Origin: Spongiibacter sp. IMCC21906
Lineage (GTDB): Bacteria; Pseudomonadota; Gammaproteobacteria; Pseudomonadales; Spongiibacteraceae
Assembly: GCF_001010805.1 (NCBI RefSeq)
Contig: NZ_CP011477.1
Coordinates: forward strand, 2,846,501-2,910,500
Length of the DNA: 64,000 nt
Direction: 5' to 3'
Shown here: one piece after another, positions 55,879 through 64,000 of the stretch
Layout: every line of letters begins with the position of its first letter
How positions within the stretch are numbered: position 1 is the stretch's first letter
Notes under the pieces: model-generated
Told to the model about the DNA's origin: nothing
Seen by the model: only the letters and a program-made list of their open reading frames with translations
Databases searched by the model: none
Position numbers and translations under genes: made by a program

Positions 55879-56586
55879 TCAATTTTCTTCGGTTTTCTCT
55901 TCAGGATCACCATCCGTCAAAAATTGCCACATCCGCCCAAATACATTGCCAGACATCACCTGCCGATCACGAACTTCATCTTCATCTAAAAGCCCCTCTT
56001 CAGGCGAAAAGCCTGCTGACCTAACACTTAATTCCAGTCTTGCCGTGTCTTCAAGAAACCATGCATAGCTAATAGCCTCTTCGAGAGTTTCTGCAGCCAC
56101 CACTGCGCCGTTACCTCGCATTACCAAAGCAGTTCGTTCACCCATCAGATCCGCCAACGCTTGGGCTGCCTCATCATTACGCAGTAATCGTGGATCTCGC
56201 CAAAGGGGAATATCATTGGCGAAATAAGCGCTCAAGCCATGTCGGCATTTAGGGGTTACTCCCTGAGTCGACAGCGCCATGACCGCTGGCGACATAATGC
56301 GACACACTGCAGCAATATTTGGACGGCGCTGATAAATTGCTTGATGAATCCGCACTTCGCCTAACACCCCATCAGGCAAGTCACCGCTCACCGGTACTGG
56401 AGTATTGTCAGCCCCCGCAGGAATACAGCCCATTGGCTGTGCGGCACAAACCAAAAATTCATTATCTGAGGTTCTCACACTACAATGGCCAAAAGCGTGA
56501 ACCAAACCTGCACGCCCTAGCGCCCGAGCCGCCATTCGCAGCTTTCGATGCTGTTCCGCGTCGACTTTGCTATTGTCCAAACTCAC
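55879..56586 (-). CDS. cmtD: Class II aldolase-family decarboxylase (CmtD-like)
   Basis: A 235-residue class II aldolase/adducin-fold protein. In the p-cumate pathway CmtD, of this family, decarboxylates the ring-cleavage product 2-hydroxy-3-carboxy-6-oxo-7-methylocta-2,4-dienoate. The fold blocks GHCSVR, GEVRIHQAIYQRRPN and MRGNGAVVAAETLEEA are recognisable, but the metal-binding histidines of typical class II aldolases (HxH and HHG) read CRI and GNG here, so the usual zinc site is absent. It starts at the GTG at 56586, seven bases after AAGGAG, inside the operon just after cmtG. Being non-aldolase in activity is consistent with this. Confidence 0.85.
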   Translation of the reverse strand: MSLDNSKVDAEQHRKLRMAARALGRAGLVHAFGHCSVRTSDNEFLVCAAQPMGCIPAGADNTPVPVSGDLPDGVLGEVRIHQAIYQRRPNIAAVCRIMSPAVMALSTQGVTPKCRHGLSAYFANDIPLWRDPRLLRNDEAAQALADLMGERTALVMRGNGAVVAAETLEEAISYAWFLEDTARLELSVRSAGFSPEEGLLDEDEVRDRQVMSGNVFGRMWQFLTDGDPEEKTEEN

Positions 56587-56597
56587 CGCCACGCTCC

Positions 56598-57632
56598 TTA
56601 GGATGCCATGCTGTTTTGTTTTTCTTTTGCCATAGTCAACGCAAGATCTTCAATCATATCTTCTTGTCCACCGACAGTACCACGACGCCCCAGCTCCACC
56701 AGCACATCTCTGGCAGAGATGCCATAACGCTGTTCAGCGCGCTTGGCAAATAAGAGGAAAGAGCTGTAAACACCGGCGTAACCCAAGGTGAGCGCATCGC
56801 GATCCAAACGGATTGGGTGATCCATCATCGGCACGACTAAATCCTCTGCTACATCCATTAATTTGTATAAATCAATACCCGTTTCCATGCCCATACGCTC
56901 CATCACGGCAAGCAGCACTTCCAATGGTGTGTTACCGGCACCGGCACCCAGCCCAGCAACCGAACCGTCAATACGCGCAGCGCCAGCTTCAATGGCAGCA
57001 ATCGAGTTCGCAACACCCATTGCCAAATTGTGGTGGCCGTGAAATCCGATCTCGACCTTGGCATCGATGGCTTGACGCAAGGTAGCGATTTTTTCAGTGA
57101 CCTCTTGCGGAAGCATATAGCCCGCCGAATCAGTGCAATAAATACAGTTGGCGCCATAGCTCACCATCAGCTGGGCCTGCGCCAACAATTTATCGGCTGG
57201 AATCATATGAGCCATCATCAAAAAGCCCACAGTGTCCATGCCCTGCTCCGCAGAGTATTGAATATGCTGTTGTGATACATCGGCCTCGGTGCAATGGGTG
57301 GCTACCCGAATGGTGCTCACACCACAGGACTGAGCCATGCGAATGTGATCGACCGTACCAATACCCGGAAGTAGCAACGCAGAAACCTTTGCTTGCTTCA
57401 TTTTGGGAATAACGGCAGAGAGGTACTCTTCGTCAGTATGGGCAGCAAAGCCATAGTTCACCGATGCGCCACCAAGGCCGTCGCCGTGGGTGACTTCAAT
57501 AAGCGGCATACCGGCTTCATCGAGGCCAGTCGCCACTGCAACCATTTCATCAATGCTGATCTGATGGCGCTTGGAGTGCATGCCATCCCGCAGACTCATA
57601 TCATGAAGCTTTACTTTATATTGTTCAGTCAT
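56598..57632 (-). CDS. cmtG: 4-hydroxy-2-oxovalerate aldolase
   Basis: Splits 4-hydroxy-2-oxovalerate into pyruvate and acetaldehyde. The 344-residue TIM barrel has [15 protein letters not shown] near the start, the [15 protein letters not shown] metal-ligand block near residue 200, and [18 protein letters not shown]. The family channels acetaldehyde directly to its partner dehydrogenase, encoded 16 bases upstream. The true start is ATG 57632 (GGAG ten bases upstream), not the 17 codons of open frame before it. Confidence 0.95.
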   Translation of the reverse strand: MTEQYKVKLHDMSLRDGMHSKRHQISIDEMVAVATGLDEAGMPLIEVTHGDGLGGASVNYGFAAHTDEEYLSAVIPKMKQAKVSALLLPGIGTVDHIRMAQSCGVSTIRVATHCTEADVSQQHIQYSAEQGMDTVGFLMMAHMIPADKLLAQAQLMVSYGANCIYCTDSAGYMLPQEVTEKIATLRQAIDAKVEIGFHGHHNLAMGVANSIAAIEAGAARIDGSVAGLGAGAGNTPLEVLLAVMERMGMETGIDLYKLMDVAEDLVVPMMDHPIRLDRDALTLGYAGVYSSFLLFAKRAEQRYGISARDVLVELGRRGTVGGQEDMIEDLALTMAKEKQNSMAS

Positions 57633-57648
57633 GGTCGTGTTCTCCAGC

Positions 57649-58545
57649 TTAAACAGCTGCAATTTCTTGCTGTTTTTGAGCAATCATCTCGGCAGTGCGC
57701 AATGCTGCCGCCGTCATAATGTCCAAGTTACCGGCATACTTGGGAAGGTAGTCGCCCAGACCTTCAACTTCCATAAAAATAGACACCCGTTTACCATCAA
57801 AAACTGGACCGTTCACCAATTTATAACCCGGAACATAACGCTGAACTTCAGCCAACATACTTTGCACCGACGCTTCAATCGCTTCTTTATTTGGCTCGTC
57901 TTCAACCAAGCAGTGAATCGTGTCCCGCATCATCAACGGTGGCTCAGCAGGGTTGATGACAATAATGGCCTTACCCTGCTTGGCGCCGCCTACTTTTTCA
58001 ACCGCACTGGCAGTCGTCCGGGTAAACTCGTCGATATTCATTCGGGTACCGGGACCAATAGACTTGGATGCCACCGTGGCGACAATCTCGCCGTAACTCA
58101 CCGTCTGCACTCGAGAGACTGCCGCCACCATGGGAATAGTTGCTTGACCGCCACAGGTGACCATATTGACGTTGTCCGCCGAGCCCGCCAGCAACTCCTC
58201 AAGATTCACCGGCGGGATACAAAAAGGCCCGATGGCAGCTGGCGTCAGGTCGATCATTTTCACCCCAAGCTCAGTTAGCTTGCGGCTATTTTCAGCATGA
58301 ACATAGGCAGAGGTGGCGTCGAAGGCAACATCAACACCATCGCTTTTAACGTGAGCCAAAATACCATCAACACCCTCGGCGGTAGTTTTAATGCCCATGT
58401 CAGCGGCTCGTTTCAAACCTTCTGACTCGGCGTCAATTCCCACCATCCAAACCGGTTCCACCCATTCGGAGCGAAACATTTTAATTAATAAGTCGGTGCC
58501 AATATTACCGGACCCAATAATGGCCGCGCGCATTTTCTTACTCAT
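57649..58545 (-). CDS. cmtH: Acetaldehyde dehydrogenase (acetylating), MhpF/CmtH type
   Basis: Converts acetaldehyde, CoA and NAD+ to acetyl-CoA. The 298 residues match MhpF/DmpF. The Rossmann start [17 protein letters not shown], the nucleophile in [18 protein letters not shown] and the [14 protein letters not shown] block are diagnostic. It forms a channelling complex with the aldolase encoded immediately downstream. AGGTGG precedes ATG 58545. Confidence 0.95.
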   Translation of the reverse strand: MSKKMRAAIIGSGNIGTDLLIKMFRSEWVEPVWMVGIDAESEGLKRAADMGIKTTAEGVDGILAHVKSDGVDVAFDATSAYVHAENSRKLTELGVKMIDLTPAAIGPFCIPPVNLEELLAGSADNVNMVTCGGQATIPMVAAVSRVQTVSYGEIVATVASKSIGPGTRMNIDEFTRTTASAVEKVGGAKQGKAIIVINPAEPPLMMRDTIHCLVEDEPNKEAIEASVQSMLAEVQRYVPGYKLVNGPVFDGKRVSIFMEVEGLGDYLPKYAGNLDIMTAAALRTAEMIAQKQQEIAAV

Positions 58546-58601
58546 ATCCCACCTTTAAGCGTGTGCATGTTTCTTAGCATCTAATGCAATCGGAGCCGGT
58601 C

Positions 58602-59429
58602 TTAACTAAGAAAATTTTTGACCAGCTGAGCAAAGGCTTGCGGTTTTTCAACTTGCGTCCAATGCCCGCACTCGCCATAAATATGCAGCTCAGAATTTTT
58701 AAGAAGCTTGTGGCCTTTAATCGAATTTTCCATTGGCACAATCACATCTTCTCGGCCGTGCACCAGTAGAGCTGGATGAGAAATTTTGGCAATTTCCTCT
58801 TCGGGCAATGACAAGCCATCAAGTTTCTCTTGCATAGGCTCAGGGAACAGCTGCTCATAAGCTTCCTGGTAACCTGGGCGGATACTTGCTTCATAACGCG
58901 ATTGAATAATTTCCTCGCTAACCAGATCTTGGCGATAAGCAAAAATCGACATCAAGCTGCGCATCGCCTCGACAGAAGGCTTATAACCCCATACTTCGCG
59001 CAAACCTTCCGTCATCTCAAAGCGGATGCCTGCCGCCCCCATCATCACAAAGCGGTCTACTCGCTCAGGGTGACGGGCCGCCATGGCCAAGCTCAAGGCA
59101 CCACCAAAGGAGTTACCCACAAAATGGGCTTTAGACACACCCACCGCGTCCATGAAATCGCAGGTAAATTTCAGCCAGTTAGTCATGTTGTACTCATAGC
59201 CTTCTGGGTGATCGGTATACCCAAAACCAATCACATCAGGAGCCAATACATGAAAGTCATTTTCAAGCTGGGGCATTAACAAGCGCCAGTTAGCATAGCC
59301 TGTTACACCAGGACCTGAACCATGCAATAAGATGACGGTAGGATTTTCGCGACTGCCCGCTTCCAGATAATTCGCTTCGTAGCCACCAAGATCAGCGCGC
59401 TTTCCAATTTCAGGGTTATTTGTGCTCAC
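58602..59429 (-). CDS. cmtE: Meta-cleavage product alpha/beta hydrolase (CmtE-like)
   Basis: A 275-residue alpha/beta hydrolase that cleaves the carbon-carbon bond of the decarboxylated ring-fission product. For p-cumate this gives isobutyrate and 2-hydroxypenta-2,4-dienoate. Catalytic residues are visible: oxyanion-hole ILLHGSGPGVTG, nucleophile Ser in GNSFGG, Asp in VHGREDVIVP and His in GECGHWTQVE. It starts at GTG 59429 after GGAGA. It lies between the ferredoxin and acetaldehyde dehydrogenase genes. Other meta-cleavage hydrolases share these motifs, so the substrate rests on context. Confidence 0.93.
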   Translation of the reverse strand: MSTNNPEIGKRADLGGYEANYLEAGSRENPTVILLHGSGPGVTGYANWRLLMPQLENDFHVLAPDVIGFGYTDHPEGYEYNMTNWLKFTCDFMDAVGVSKAHFVGNSFGGALSLAMAARHPERVDRFVMMGAAGIRFEMTEGLREVWGYKPSVEAMRSLMSIFAYRQDLVSEEIIQSRYEASIRPGYQEAYEQLFPEPMQEKLDGLSLPEEEIAKISHPALLVHGREDVIVPMENSIKGHKLLKNSELHIYGECGHWTQVEKPQAFAQLVKNFLS

Positions 59430-59465
59430 GTTATATTCTCCAATTATTTTCCATCAATGCTAAAT

Positions 59466-59831
59466 TTATGTTTTTTTGAAGCGGCGGGGCTTAGGTTGAA
59501 TATACAGTTTGCCGTCATCTATTTTTGTTTCAAAACTACGCAACGGCGTACGACAAGGCATGGTTAAAGCTTCGCCGGTACGCACATCAAAGGTACCGTT
59601 ATGCCAAGCACATTCCACAACGTAGCCTTCCAGCTCCCCTTCATCGTACAAGGAGGCCGCCCCGTGTGTGCAGCGGTCTGTGGTGACAAACACCTCGCCA
59701 TCAATATGGTAAATAGCCAAATCCAGGCCACCAGGATGTTTTGCCGTGCTGATTTCACCCTCAGGTAAATCATCAAACTCACAAAGATAGGCCCACTCTT
59801 GTTCAGTGCTGGCGATGACATCATTACTCAT
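59466..59831 (-). CDS. cmtAd: Rieske ferredoxin component of ring-hydroxylating dioxygenase
   Basis: A 121-residue Rieske-type [2Fe-2S] ferredoxin that carries electrons to the dioxygenase. The ligands are Cys54-x-His56 (CTHGAASL) and Cys74-x-x-His77 (VECAWHNGTFDV), with the usual spacing for naphthalene/biphenyl-type ferredoxins. TGGAG precedes ATG 59831. It is separated from the alpha/beta subunit genes by four catabolic genes, unlike the usual adjacent order. Confidence 0.94.
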   Translation of the reverse strand: MSNDVIASTEQEWAYLCEFDDLPEGEISTAKHPGGLDLAIYHIDGEVFVTTDRCTHGAASLYDEGELEGYVVECAWHNGTFDVRTGEALTMPCRTPLRSFETKIDDGKLYIQPKPRRFKKT

Positions 59832-59842
59832 TTCTTACTCCA

Positions 59843-60607
59843 TCAAAGCATCGTGCTGCCGCCATTGACACTGATCACTTGACCAGTGACAAAAGCAGCA
59901 TCGTCCCCAGCGAGATAAGAAACCATAGAGGCTACCTCCGATGTTTTGGCTGCTCGTCCCATGGGGATAACGCTCAAAAATTTCGCTGCTGTTTCGGGAT
60001 TTTTTTCTAAAAACTCATCTAAAATTGCCGTCTGCACCGCGCAAGGTGCAACCGTGTTAACCGTAATATTATCTGGAGCAAACTCTCTGGCCAGCCCTGT
60101 CGTCAAACCATGGACGCCGCCCTTGGCCGCATTATATGCAGCATGTGAAGCAAGGCCGTTTCTCACCGAGTCGGCACCAATATTAATAATTCGACCAAAC
60201 TGCTTTTTTTTCATTTGCGGAATTGCCGACCAGCAGCACCACAATGCCGTCCACAGGTTTCTATTTACTGTTGCTTCCAAAGTTTCTGGGGTGTGCTCCA
60301 GAAAAGGCTTTATTACGCCGCCACCTGCGTTGTTGACCAATATATCGACACCACCCAGCTCAGCGGCTAAAGCCATCAGTGTTTCAACATCGGCCTGGCT
60401 AGACAAATCACCTGCTTGAATATGTACTTTCACGCCAATACCAAAAAACTCATCACGCAGCGCATTGAGCTTGTCTTCATCTAGATCGGCCAAGATGACG
60501 TTGGCACCTTGTTCCAGCAAGCCATAGCAAATAGCGCGACCAATATCACTGGTCGCGCCAGTTACCACCGCTAAACGATCAGCCAGAGCAGCTTCATTCA
60601 AGCTCAT
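59843..60607 (-). CDS. cmtB: cis-Dihydrodiol dehydrogenase, SDR family (CmtB-like)
   Basis: A 254-residue classical SDR with TGATSDIGRAICYGL, NNAGGGVIKPF, Ser in NIGADSVRNG and YNAAKGGVH as the YxxxK pair. It rearomatises the cis-dihydrodiol to the catechol, 2,3-dihydroxy-p-cumate by context, reducing NAD+. Its start codon overlaps the stop of the upstream extradiol dioxygenase gene by four bases, and the ferredoxin gene follows after 11 bases. Substrate assignment is by operon position; the SDR fold alone does not prove it. Confidence 0.9.
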   Translation of the reverse strand: MSLNEAALADRLAVVTGATSDIGRAICYGLLEQGANVILADLDEDKLNALRDEFFGIGVKVHIQAGDLSSQADVETLMALAAELGGVDILVNNAGGGVIKPFLEHTPETLEATVNRNLWTALWCCWSAIPQMKKKQFGRIINIGADSVRNGLASHAAYNAAKGGVHGLTTGLAREFAPDNITVNTVAPCAVQTAILDEFLEKNPETAAKFLSVIPMGRAAKTSEVASMVSYLAGDDAAFVTGQVISVNGGSTML

Positions 60608-61509
60608 TTATCCGGCCCCGCAATCACCCCTTTATTACTAAACTGAGGTTTGGGGCGACCACCCCAGAGGTCCATCGTTCTTGCGGAGTTTTCTAACATT
60701 CGGGGCTGGCGAGCACCTTCAACAGGAAATTCTTCCATACCAAAACTAAATTCTGCGGTCATTCCATCGGGGTCAAGAAAATATAAAAACACGCTACCAG
60801 ACGGTTTATGACGGCCCGGCCCAAAGACAATCTCTACACCAGCATCCAGCAGTCGGTTTCTCGCCCGACCGACATCATCCAGCTCACTCACCATAAAGTT
60901 AACGTGGTGAAGACCGTCTTCCTCACTCCCCACCAAGGCAAAGCTATGATGCAAGGGGTTGGGATAACAGCGCGCCCAAACCGCTTTATCAACAACATAA
61001 TCAGAGGGAAGTAAGCCGAAATTTTCAGCCAGTGACGCCCAGCATTCGTCTAACCGAGTAGTGCGAATAACGACGTGACCCAAACGCTGGATTTTTGCCA
61101 AGCGAGGTACAAACGCTTCACCTGGCTCAATCATATTATCGAAAAATTCGAAGGTGATACCGGTTTCAGGCTCAAGCACTCGAAAGGCTTGATCAATTTT
61201 CAAAAACGGTTTTTCACTTTCGGGGACATCCCATACATCCAGCCCTTTGCTACAAAAAAACTCACGGGCTTTATGAAGGTCTTCAAGAGAAGCTAACTGA
61301 AAACCGACCCGCCGCAAGCCAACGCTTTCAGACTGGTAGAGCGCCAAGCTCATCGCATGCGTATCGCAGCGCATAGCAACACTACGCCCTTCGTCTTCAC
61401 CAGACACATCAAGCCCCATCATGTCACGGTAAAACAGCTTCGAACGCTGCAAATCAGACACATTCAGAGCCACATAGGCCAACCGTCTATACAGAAAAGG
61501 GATGCTCAT
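60604..61509 (-). CDS. cmtC: Extradiol ring-cleavage dioxygenase (CmtC-like)
   Basis: A 301-residue two-domain VOC-superfamily dioxygenase. Probable Fe(II) ligands in the C-terminal domain are His in LGHVVIRT, His in GLHHVNFMV and Glu in TAEFSFGM. It opens the ring of the catechol produced by the SDR next door; in the p-cumate pathway the substrate is 2,3-dihydroxy-p-cumate, cleaved 3,4. It is the first gene of the leftward operon and starts at ATG 61509. The homologous N-terminal domain has lost the ligand residues, as usual for the family. Confidence 0.92.
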   Translation of the reverse strand: MSIPFLYRRLAYVALNVSDLQRSKLFYRDMMGLDVSGEDEGRSVAMRCDTHAMSLALYQSESVGLRRVGFQLASLEDLHKAREFFCSKGLDVWDVPESEKPFLKIDQAFRVLEPETGITFEFFDNMIEPGEAFVPRLAKIQRLGHVVIRTTRLDECWASLAENFGLLPSDYVVDKAVWARCYPNPLHHSFALVGSEEDGLHHVNFMVSELDDVGRARNRLLDAGVEIVFGPGRHKPSGSVFLYFLDPDGMTAEFSFGMEEFPVEGARQPRMLENSARTMDLWGGRPKPQFSNKGVIAGPDK

Positions 61510-61600
61510 CTTCTTGGACCTTATTCATTATGTGTACTTGGACTGTCCGGCTAAAGCCTATTACAGCTCAAGAAAATAACATACAGTGTAGACGCATCGT

Positions 61601-61615
61601 AAGTTTATTAAACTT
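61601..61615. promoter_or_regulatory. 15-base palindrome, candidate MarR operator
   Basis: AAGTTTA-T-TAAACTT is a perfect palindrome about 92 bases upstream of the first operon gene. MarR proteins usually bind palindromes of this size. A partial copy of the core (TTTATTAA) occurs at 62323-62330, about 30 bases before the MarR start, which would fit autoregulation. Confidence 0.45.
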
Positions 61616-61750
61616 TATCGTCAACTGCTATTTATCAAAAATGCTTATAAGGTAAGGGCCACGTAAAGCTGAATGCTGTGATGACAAGGCCGACGCTTAT
61701 CTGGCCAAACACTGTTGTTCTTTTAAGTTATTGTTATTAGCTTATTTTTT

Positions 61751-61776
61751 CGAGGCCTTCTATTCAATAGGCCTCG
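61751..61776 (-). terminator. Hairpin after the MarR gene
   Basis: CGAGGCCT (61751-61758) pairs perfectly with AGGCCTCG (61769-61776) across a 10-base loop, nine bases after the MarR stop. On the minus strand it is followed by AAAAAATAAG, so it lacks the U-tract of a classical terminator; it may separate MarR from the operon downstream. Confidence 0.5.
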
Positions 61777-61784
61777 TTCAGACT

Positions 61785-62291
61785 TCAAGCCAAGCCGTTT
61801 TTAATCGACTTTAGATTTCTGTTAAGTTTACGCAAGGTTTCTATGGTGTTCAAAATTTCATCAAAATCGATGCCTTTGAGCATCTTCTCATTGCTATCCA
61901 GAGTCAACTGTCGCATCTCTTTAATAACCCGACGCCCTTCCTTAGTAATGAAAATACGCTTAATACGTCGATCAGAGGGATCAGAACGGCGTTCTACCAT
62001 GCCAACGTCTTCCAGGCGATCAATAAGACCACTCAAGGTGACTTTCCCCAAGTTCATATCATCGGCCAGATCAGATTGAGTCAAACCATCTCGGCGAGAC
62101 AAAAATGCCAATGCCCAAGCCTGAGAACGCGTCACTCGCAGGGGCCGAAACACCTCATCGATAACAATTCTTCGCAGACGAGCCGCATCGTGAATTAAAA
62201 ACCCCAGCCTTAGCTTTTGATCTTCATCCGAAATCTGCACCTCACTAGAAAGGGCGTCGTTATAGCCTTTCGAACTGGATGATTTCTCCAT
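61785..62291 (-). CDS. MarR family transcriptional regulator
   Basis: A 168-residue winged helix-turn-helix protein. The recognition part LTQSDLADDMNLGKVTLSGL and the wing with RRSDPSDRRIKRIFITKEG are classic MarR. Such proteins usually repress an adjacent operon until a phenolic or aromatic ligand binds. It lies 275 bases upstream of the p-cumate-type operon on the same strand, separated by a hairpin and a palindrome, so it is a good candidate regulator of that operon. The start is set at ATG 62291 with GGGGA nearby; an in-frame GTG lies at 62306. Confidence 0.92.
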   Translation of the reverse strand: MEKSSSSKGYNDALSSEVQISDEDQKLRLGFLIHDAARLRRIVIDEVFRPLRVTRSQAWALAFLSRRDGLTQSDLADDMNLGKVTLSGLIDRLEDVGMVERRSDPSDRRIKRIFITKEGRRVIKEMRQLTLDSNEKMLKGIDFDEILNTIETLRKLNRNLKSIKNGLA

Positions 62292-62527
62292 TGCTTCCCC
62301 AACCACTCATCTATTTACATGAATTTATTAACTGTTCACATAGTAACAGTATTTATGATAAATGCACCTCCCCCAAATCAATGGAAACCTGCAAAACAGC
62401 CCCTCTGGGCGATACCTCAGACTAGAGCTACCCGGAAAAGTAGCCTTATGGGTGCAATGCTACATACGCTTATAAATAATGCATTACTTTAATGTTCGCT
62501 TGCTAAGCGTTAGTGACAAAACGATCA

Positions 62528-62556
62528 TTGAGAGAATAAAAACACTTTGTTATCTT
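62528..62556 (+). promoter_or_regulatory. Promoter of tRNA-Pro
   Basis: TTGAGA (62528-62533) and TATCTT (62551-62556) are separated by 17 bases, close to the sigma-70 consensus. The -10 ends 29 bases before the tRNA start, the usual spacing for a short 5' leader. Confidence 0.6.
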
Positions 62557-62585
62557 TTCTAATTAAGCAAAGACCACATAAATTA

Positions 62586-62662
62586 CGGAGTGTAGCTCAG
62601 CTTGGTAGAGCACCGCCTTCGGGAGGCGGGGGCCGGAGGTTCAAATCCTCTCACTCCGACCA
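62586..62662 (+). tRNA. tRNA-Pro (anticodon CGG)
   Basis: A 77-base tRNA with a complete cloverleaf. The acceptor stem CGGAGTG pairs with CACTCCG, the anticodon stem CCGCC pairs with GGCGG around loop TTCGGGA, so the anticodon is CGG (reads CCG codons). The T-arm has TTCAAAT, and the 3' ACCA, including the CCA end, is encoded. It closely resembles E. coli proK. No tRNA cluster or adjacent integrase is seen. Confidence 0.97.
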
Positions 62663-62880
62663 GCAGATCTCAGACAGCCTCTATGCCGAATCAAACCTGA
62701 CCCACCCAAATTCAGCCTAGCCAATGGATACCACCCTTTTTAGCTGCAGAATGTAGCCAGACATTCTTTGACTTTTTGATGGTGTGAATAACAAAAATAG
62801 GCTAAAAGTTTATTTAGCAACACTCTAATTAAGCTTTTGGCCATTCCAGAGCGCGTGTCCAAACCAGAACAGGTCGCCCT

Positions 62881-63858
62881 ATGTCATTCACAGCAGAACT
62901 CAGTCAATTAATGGCAGCGGTGTTAGGTCGAGAGCCCACGCTCAATGAAATGATTCTGATCCCAATGGTGCCGCTATTTGTGGCAGGGTATTTAGTCGAG
63001 TGGTCATCCTTTCGTCTTAACAGTGGAGGCTGGGGAACAGCTCAGGGAAAGCCGTTTTATCTTCGTGAGGTGATCGCCAATTTTTCATTAGGTACGGCTT
63101 ATTACGCATCCAGTGCCATTATGAACATCCTCTATGTTGCCGCCGTGTTTGCCTTTGTATGGGAACACCGAATACACACTATTCCCATCAGTTTTGGCAC
63201 AGTGATATTGGCATTTTTTGTACAGGAATTTTGCTACTACTGCTACCACCGAACGTCACACCGCGTGCGCTGGTTCTGGACTCAACATGTGTCCCATCAC
63301 TCAGGGGAAATTATGAATATGTCTACCGCAGCCCGGCAAAGTATTCTTAATGGCATCGTCGGTACATGGATTTTTTATGCCCCTGCCGTATTTATTGGTT
63401 TTAACCCCGATTTGATTCTTGGATTGCTAGGCGCCAACCTTGCGTTTCAATGGTTTGTACACACCGAATCCGTCGGAAAGCTTCATCACTGGATCGAATG
63501 GTGGATCAATACACCGTCTAATCACCGTGTTCATCACGGTCGCAACTCTGCCTACATCGACAAAAACTATGGCGGTGTCATTATGTTATATGACCACCTA
63601 TTTGGAACCTATCAAATCGAACATGAAAAAGTGAGATACGGTATTCGGCAGCAAATAAAAAGCCATAATTTCTTAGTGCTTAACGTCCATGAATTTATTG
63701 ACATGCTTCGTGATGTAGCTGCGCCAGGAAGATTTAATGAGCGTTTGAAACATATATGGAAGCCGCCAGAATGGACCCGCGCCGACCACAATCCAATTCA
63801 CACTTGGCCAGTAAAAGGAGAACATCCATCAGCGCAAAAACCTAAAGACACATTTTAA
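62881..63858 (+). CDS. Sterol desaturase/fatty acid hydroxylase family protein
   Basis: A 325-residue integral-membrane di-iron oxygenase. It has four or so hydrophobic helices and the three histidine clusters of the family: CYHRTSHR, QHVSHHSGE and NHRVHHGRN. It would hydroxylate or desaturate a lipid or alkyl chain with O2. Bacterial members have varied, mostly unknown substrates. The start is ATG 62881 with AGGT upstream. It is monocistronic and converges with the thiolase gene at the window end. Confidence 0.93.
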   Translation: MSFTAELSQLMAAVLGREPTLNEMILIPMVPLFVAGYLVEWSSFRLNSGGWGTAQGKPFYLREVIANFSLGTAYYASSAIMNILYVAAVFAFVWEHRIHTIPISFGTVILAFFVQEFCYYCYHRTSHRVRWFWTQHVSHHSGEIMNMSTAARQSILNGIVGTWIFYAPAVFIGFNPDLILGLLGANLAFQWFVHTESVGKLHHWIEWWINTPSNHRVHHGRNSAYIDKNYGGVIMLYDHLFGTYQIEHEKVRYGIRQQIKSHNFLVLNVHEFIDMLRDVAAPGRFNERLKHIWKPPEWTRADHNPIHTWPVKGEHPSAQKPKDTF

Positions 63859-63933
63859 AAAATATTGTCGCGTCAAAAGCAGCAACTAACCGTCAACAAT
63901 ACAGACGATCACTTTCAAGCATGCTACAAAAAA

Positions 63934-64000
63934 TCACACTAACTCAATAGCAATCGCCGTCGCTTCACCACCACCAATACACAAGCTTGCAACGCCACGC
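63934..64000 (-). CDS. Thiolase (acetyl-CoA acyltransferase), C-terminal end
   Basis: The last 22 codons of a leftward gene whose start lies beyond the window. The translated end RGVASLCIGGGEATAIAIEL, then Val and a stop, carries the thiolase C-terminal CxGGG motif with its active-site Cys. The stop is at 63934-63936. Thiolases cleave 3-ketoacyl-CoA; the exact type cannot be told from this fragment. Confidence 0.85.
   Translation of the reverse strand, partial: RGVASLCIGGGEATAIAIELV

Noticed and set aside
62586-62662. tRNA gene as an integration site of a genomic island
   Set aside because: No integrase, direct repeat of the tRNA 3' end or foreign composition was seen around it.

Overview
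The window looks like a chromosomal segment of a heterotrophic, largely aerobic gammaproteobacterium. The support is an AceE-type homodimeric pyruvate dehydrogenase E1, a two-lipoyl AceF, BepA-like M48 and protease-III-like M16 proteases, and TonB-dependent receptors. The many catabolic genes would fit a marine, hydrocarbon- or terpenoid-using member of the Cellvibrionales/Spongiibacteraceae type, but that placement is inference. No phage, integrase, intact insertion sequence, CRISPR array or rRNA was seen. There is one tRNA gene, tRNA-Pro(CGG).

Left part (1-21.5 kb): mostly core genes. They are a DUF3806-like secreted protein, an AEC transporter, pyruvate kinase and an SDR. A leftward operon follows, with two ATP-grasp/alpha-E modules and a transglutaminase (4.3-10.4 kb), of the type proposed to make and process uncharacterised peptides. 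Next come aceE-aceF, an M16 peptidase lipoprotein, an AI-2E/PerM permease, a TusA-like protein and an M48 peptidase with a repeat-rich C-terminus.

Middle part (21.5-44.0 kb): an accessory catabolic region. A TetR regulator, cytochrome P450, aldehyde dehydrogenase, EthD-like protein and TonB receptor run leftwards. A divergent trio (SnoaL/NTF2-like protein, PQQ- and heme-c-dependent alcohol dehydrogenase, SDR) runs rightwards and ends at a strong hairpin. A second leftward set follows: MFS transporter, acyl-CoA synthetase, enoyl-CoA-reductase-like SDR, APH-like protein, acyl-CoA dehydrogenase, two further SDRs and, interleaved with them, all three parts of an ATP-driven radical enzyme of the 2-hydroxyacyl-CoA dehydratase/benzoyl-CoA reductase superfamily (two [4Fe-4S] subunits and an ASKHA activase). 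Such enzymes are normally oxygen-sensitive and anaerobic, so finding one among oxygenase genes is the most unusual feature here.

Right part (44-64 kb): an outer-membrane-like protein, nadA, a LuxR regulator, a second TonB receptor and a TetR regulator. Then comes an almost complete meta-cleavage operon, read leftwards from 61.5 to 51.3 kb, whose composition matches the p-cumate (4-isopropylbenzoate) pathway. It has the ring-hydroxylating dioxygenase (alpha, beta, ferredoxin), dihydrodiol dehydrogenase, extradiol dioxygenase, class-II-aldolase-family decarboxylase, alpha/beta hydrolase, hydratase, aldolase, acetaldehyde dehydrogenase, and a PrpE-like synthetase that could activate the released isobutyrate. 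The dioxygenase reductase is missing. A MarR gene and a palindrome sit just upstream. The window ends with tRNA-Pro, a sterol-desaturase-family protein and the last codons of a thiolase.

Working model (inference): the P450, PQQ alcohol dehydrogenase and aldehyde dehydrogenase oxidise a methyl or hydroxymethyl group of a terpenoid such as p-cymene to a carboxylate. p-Cumate would go to the cmt operon. The CoA-ligase/dehydratase cluster would handle a related carboxylate through CoA thioesters.
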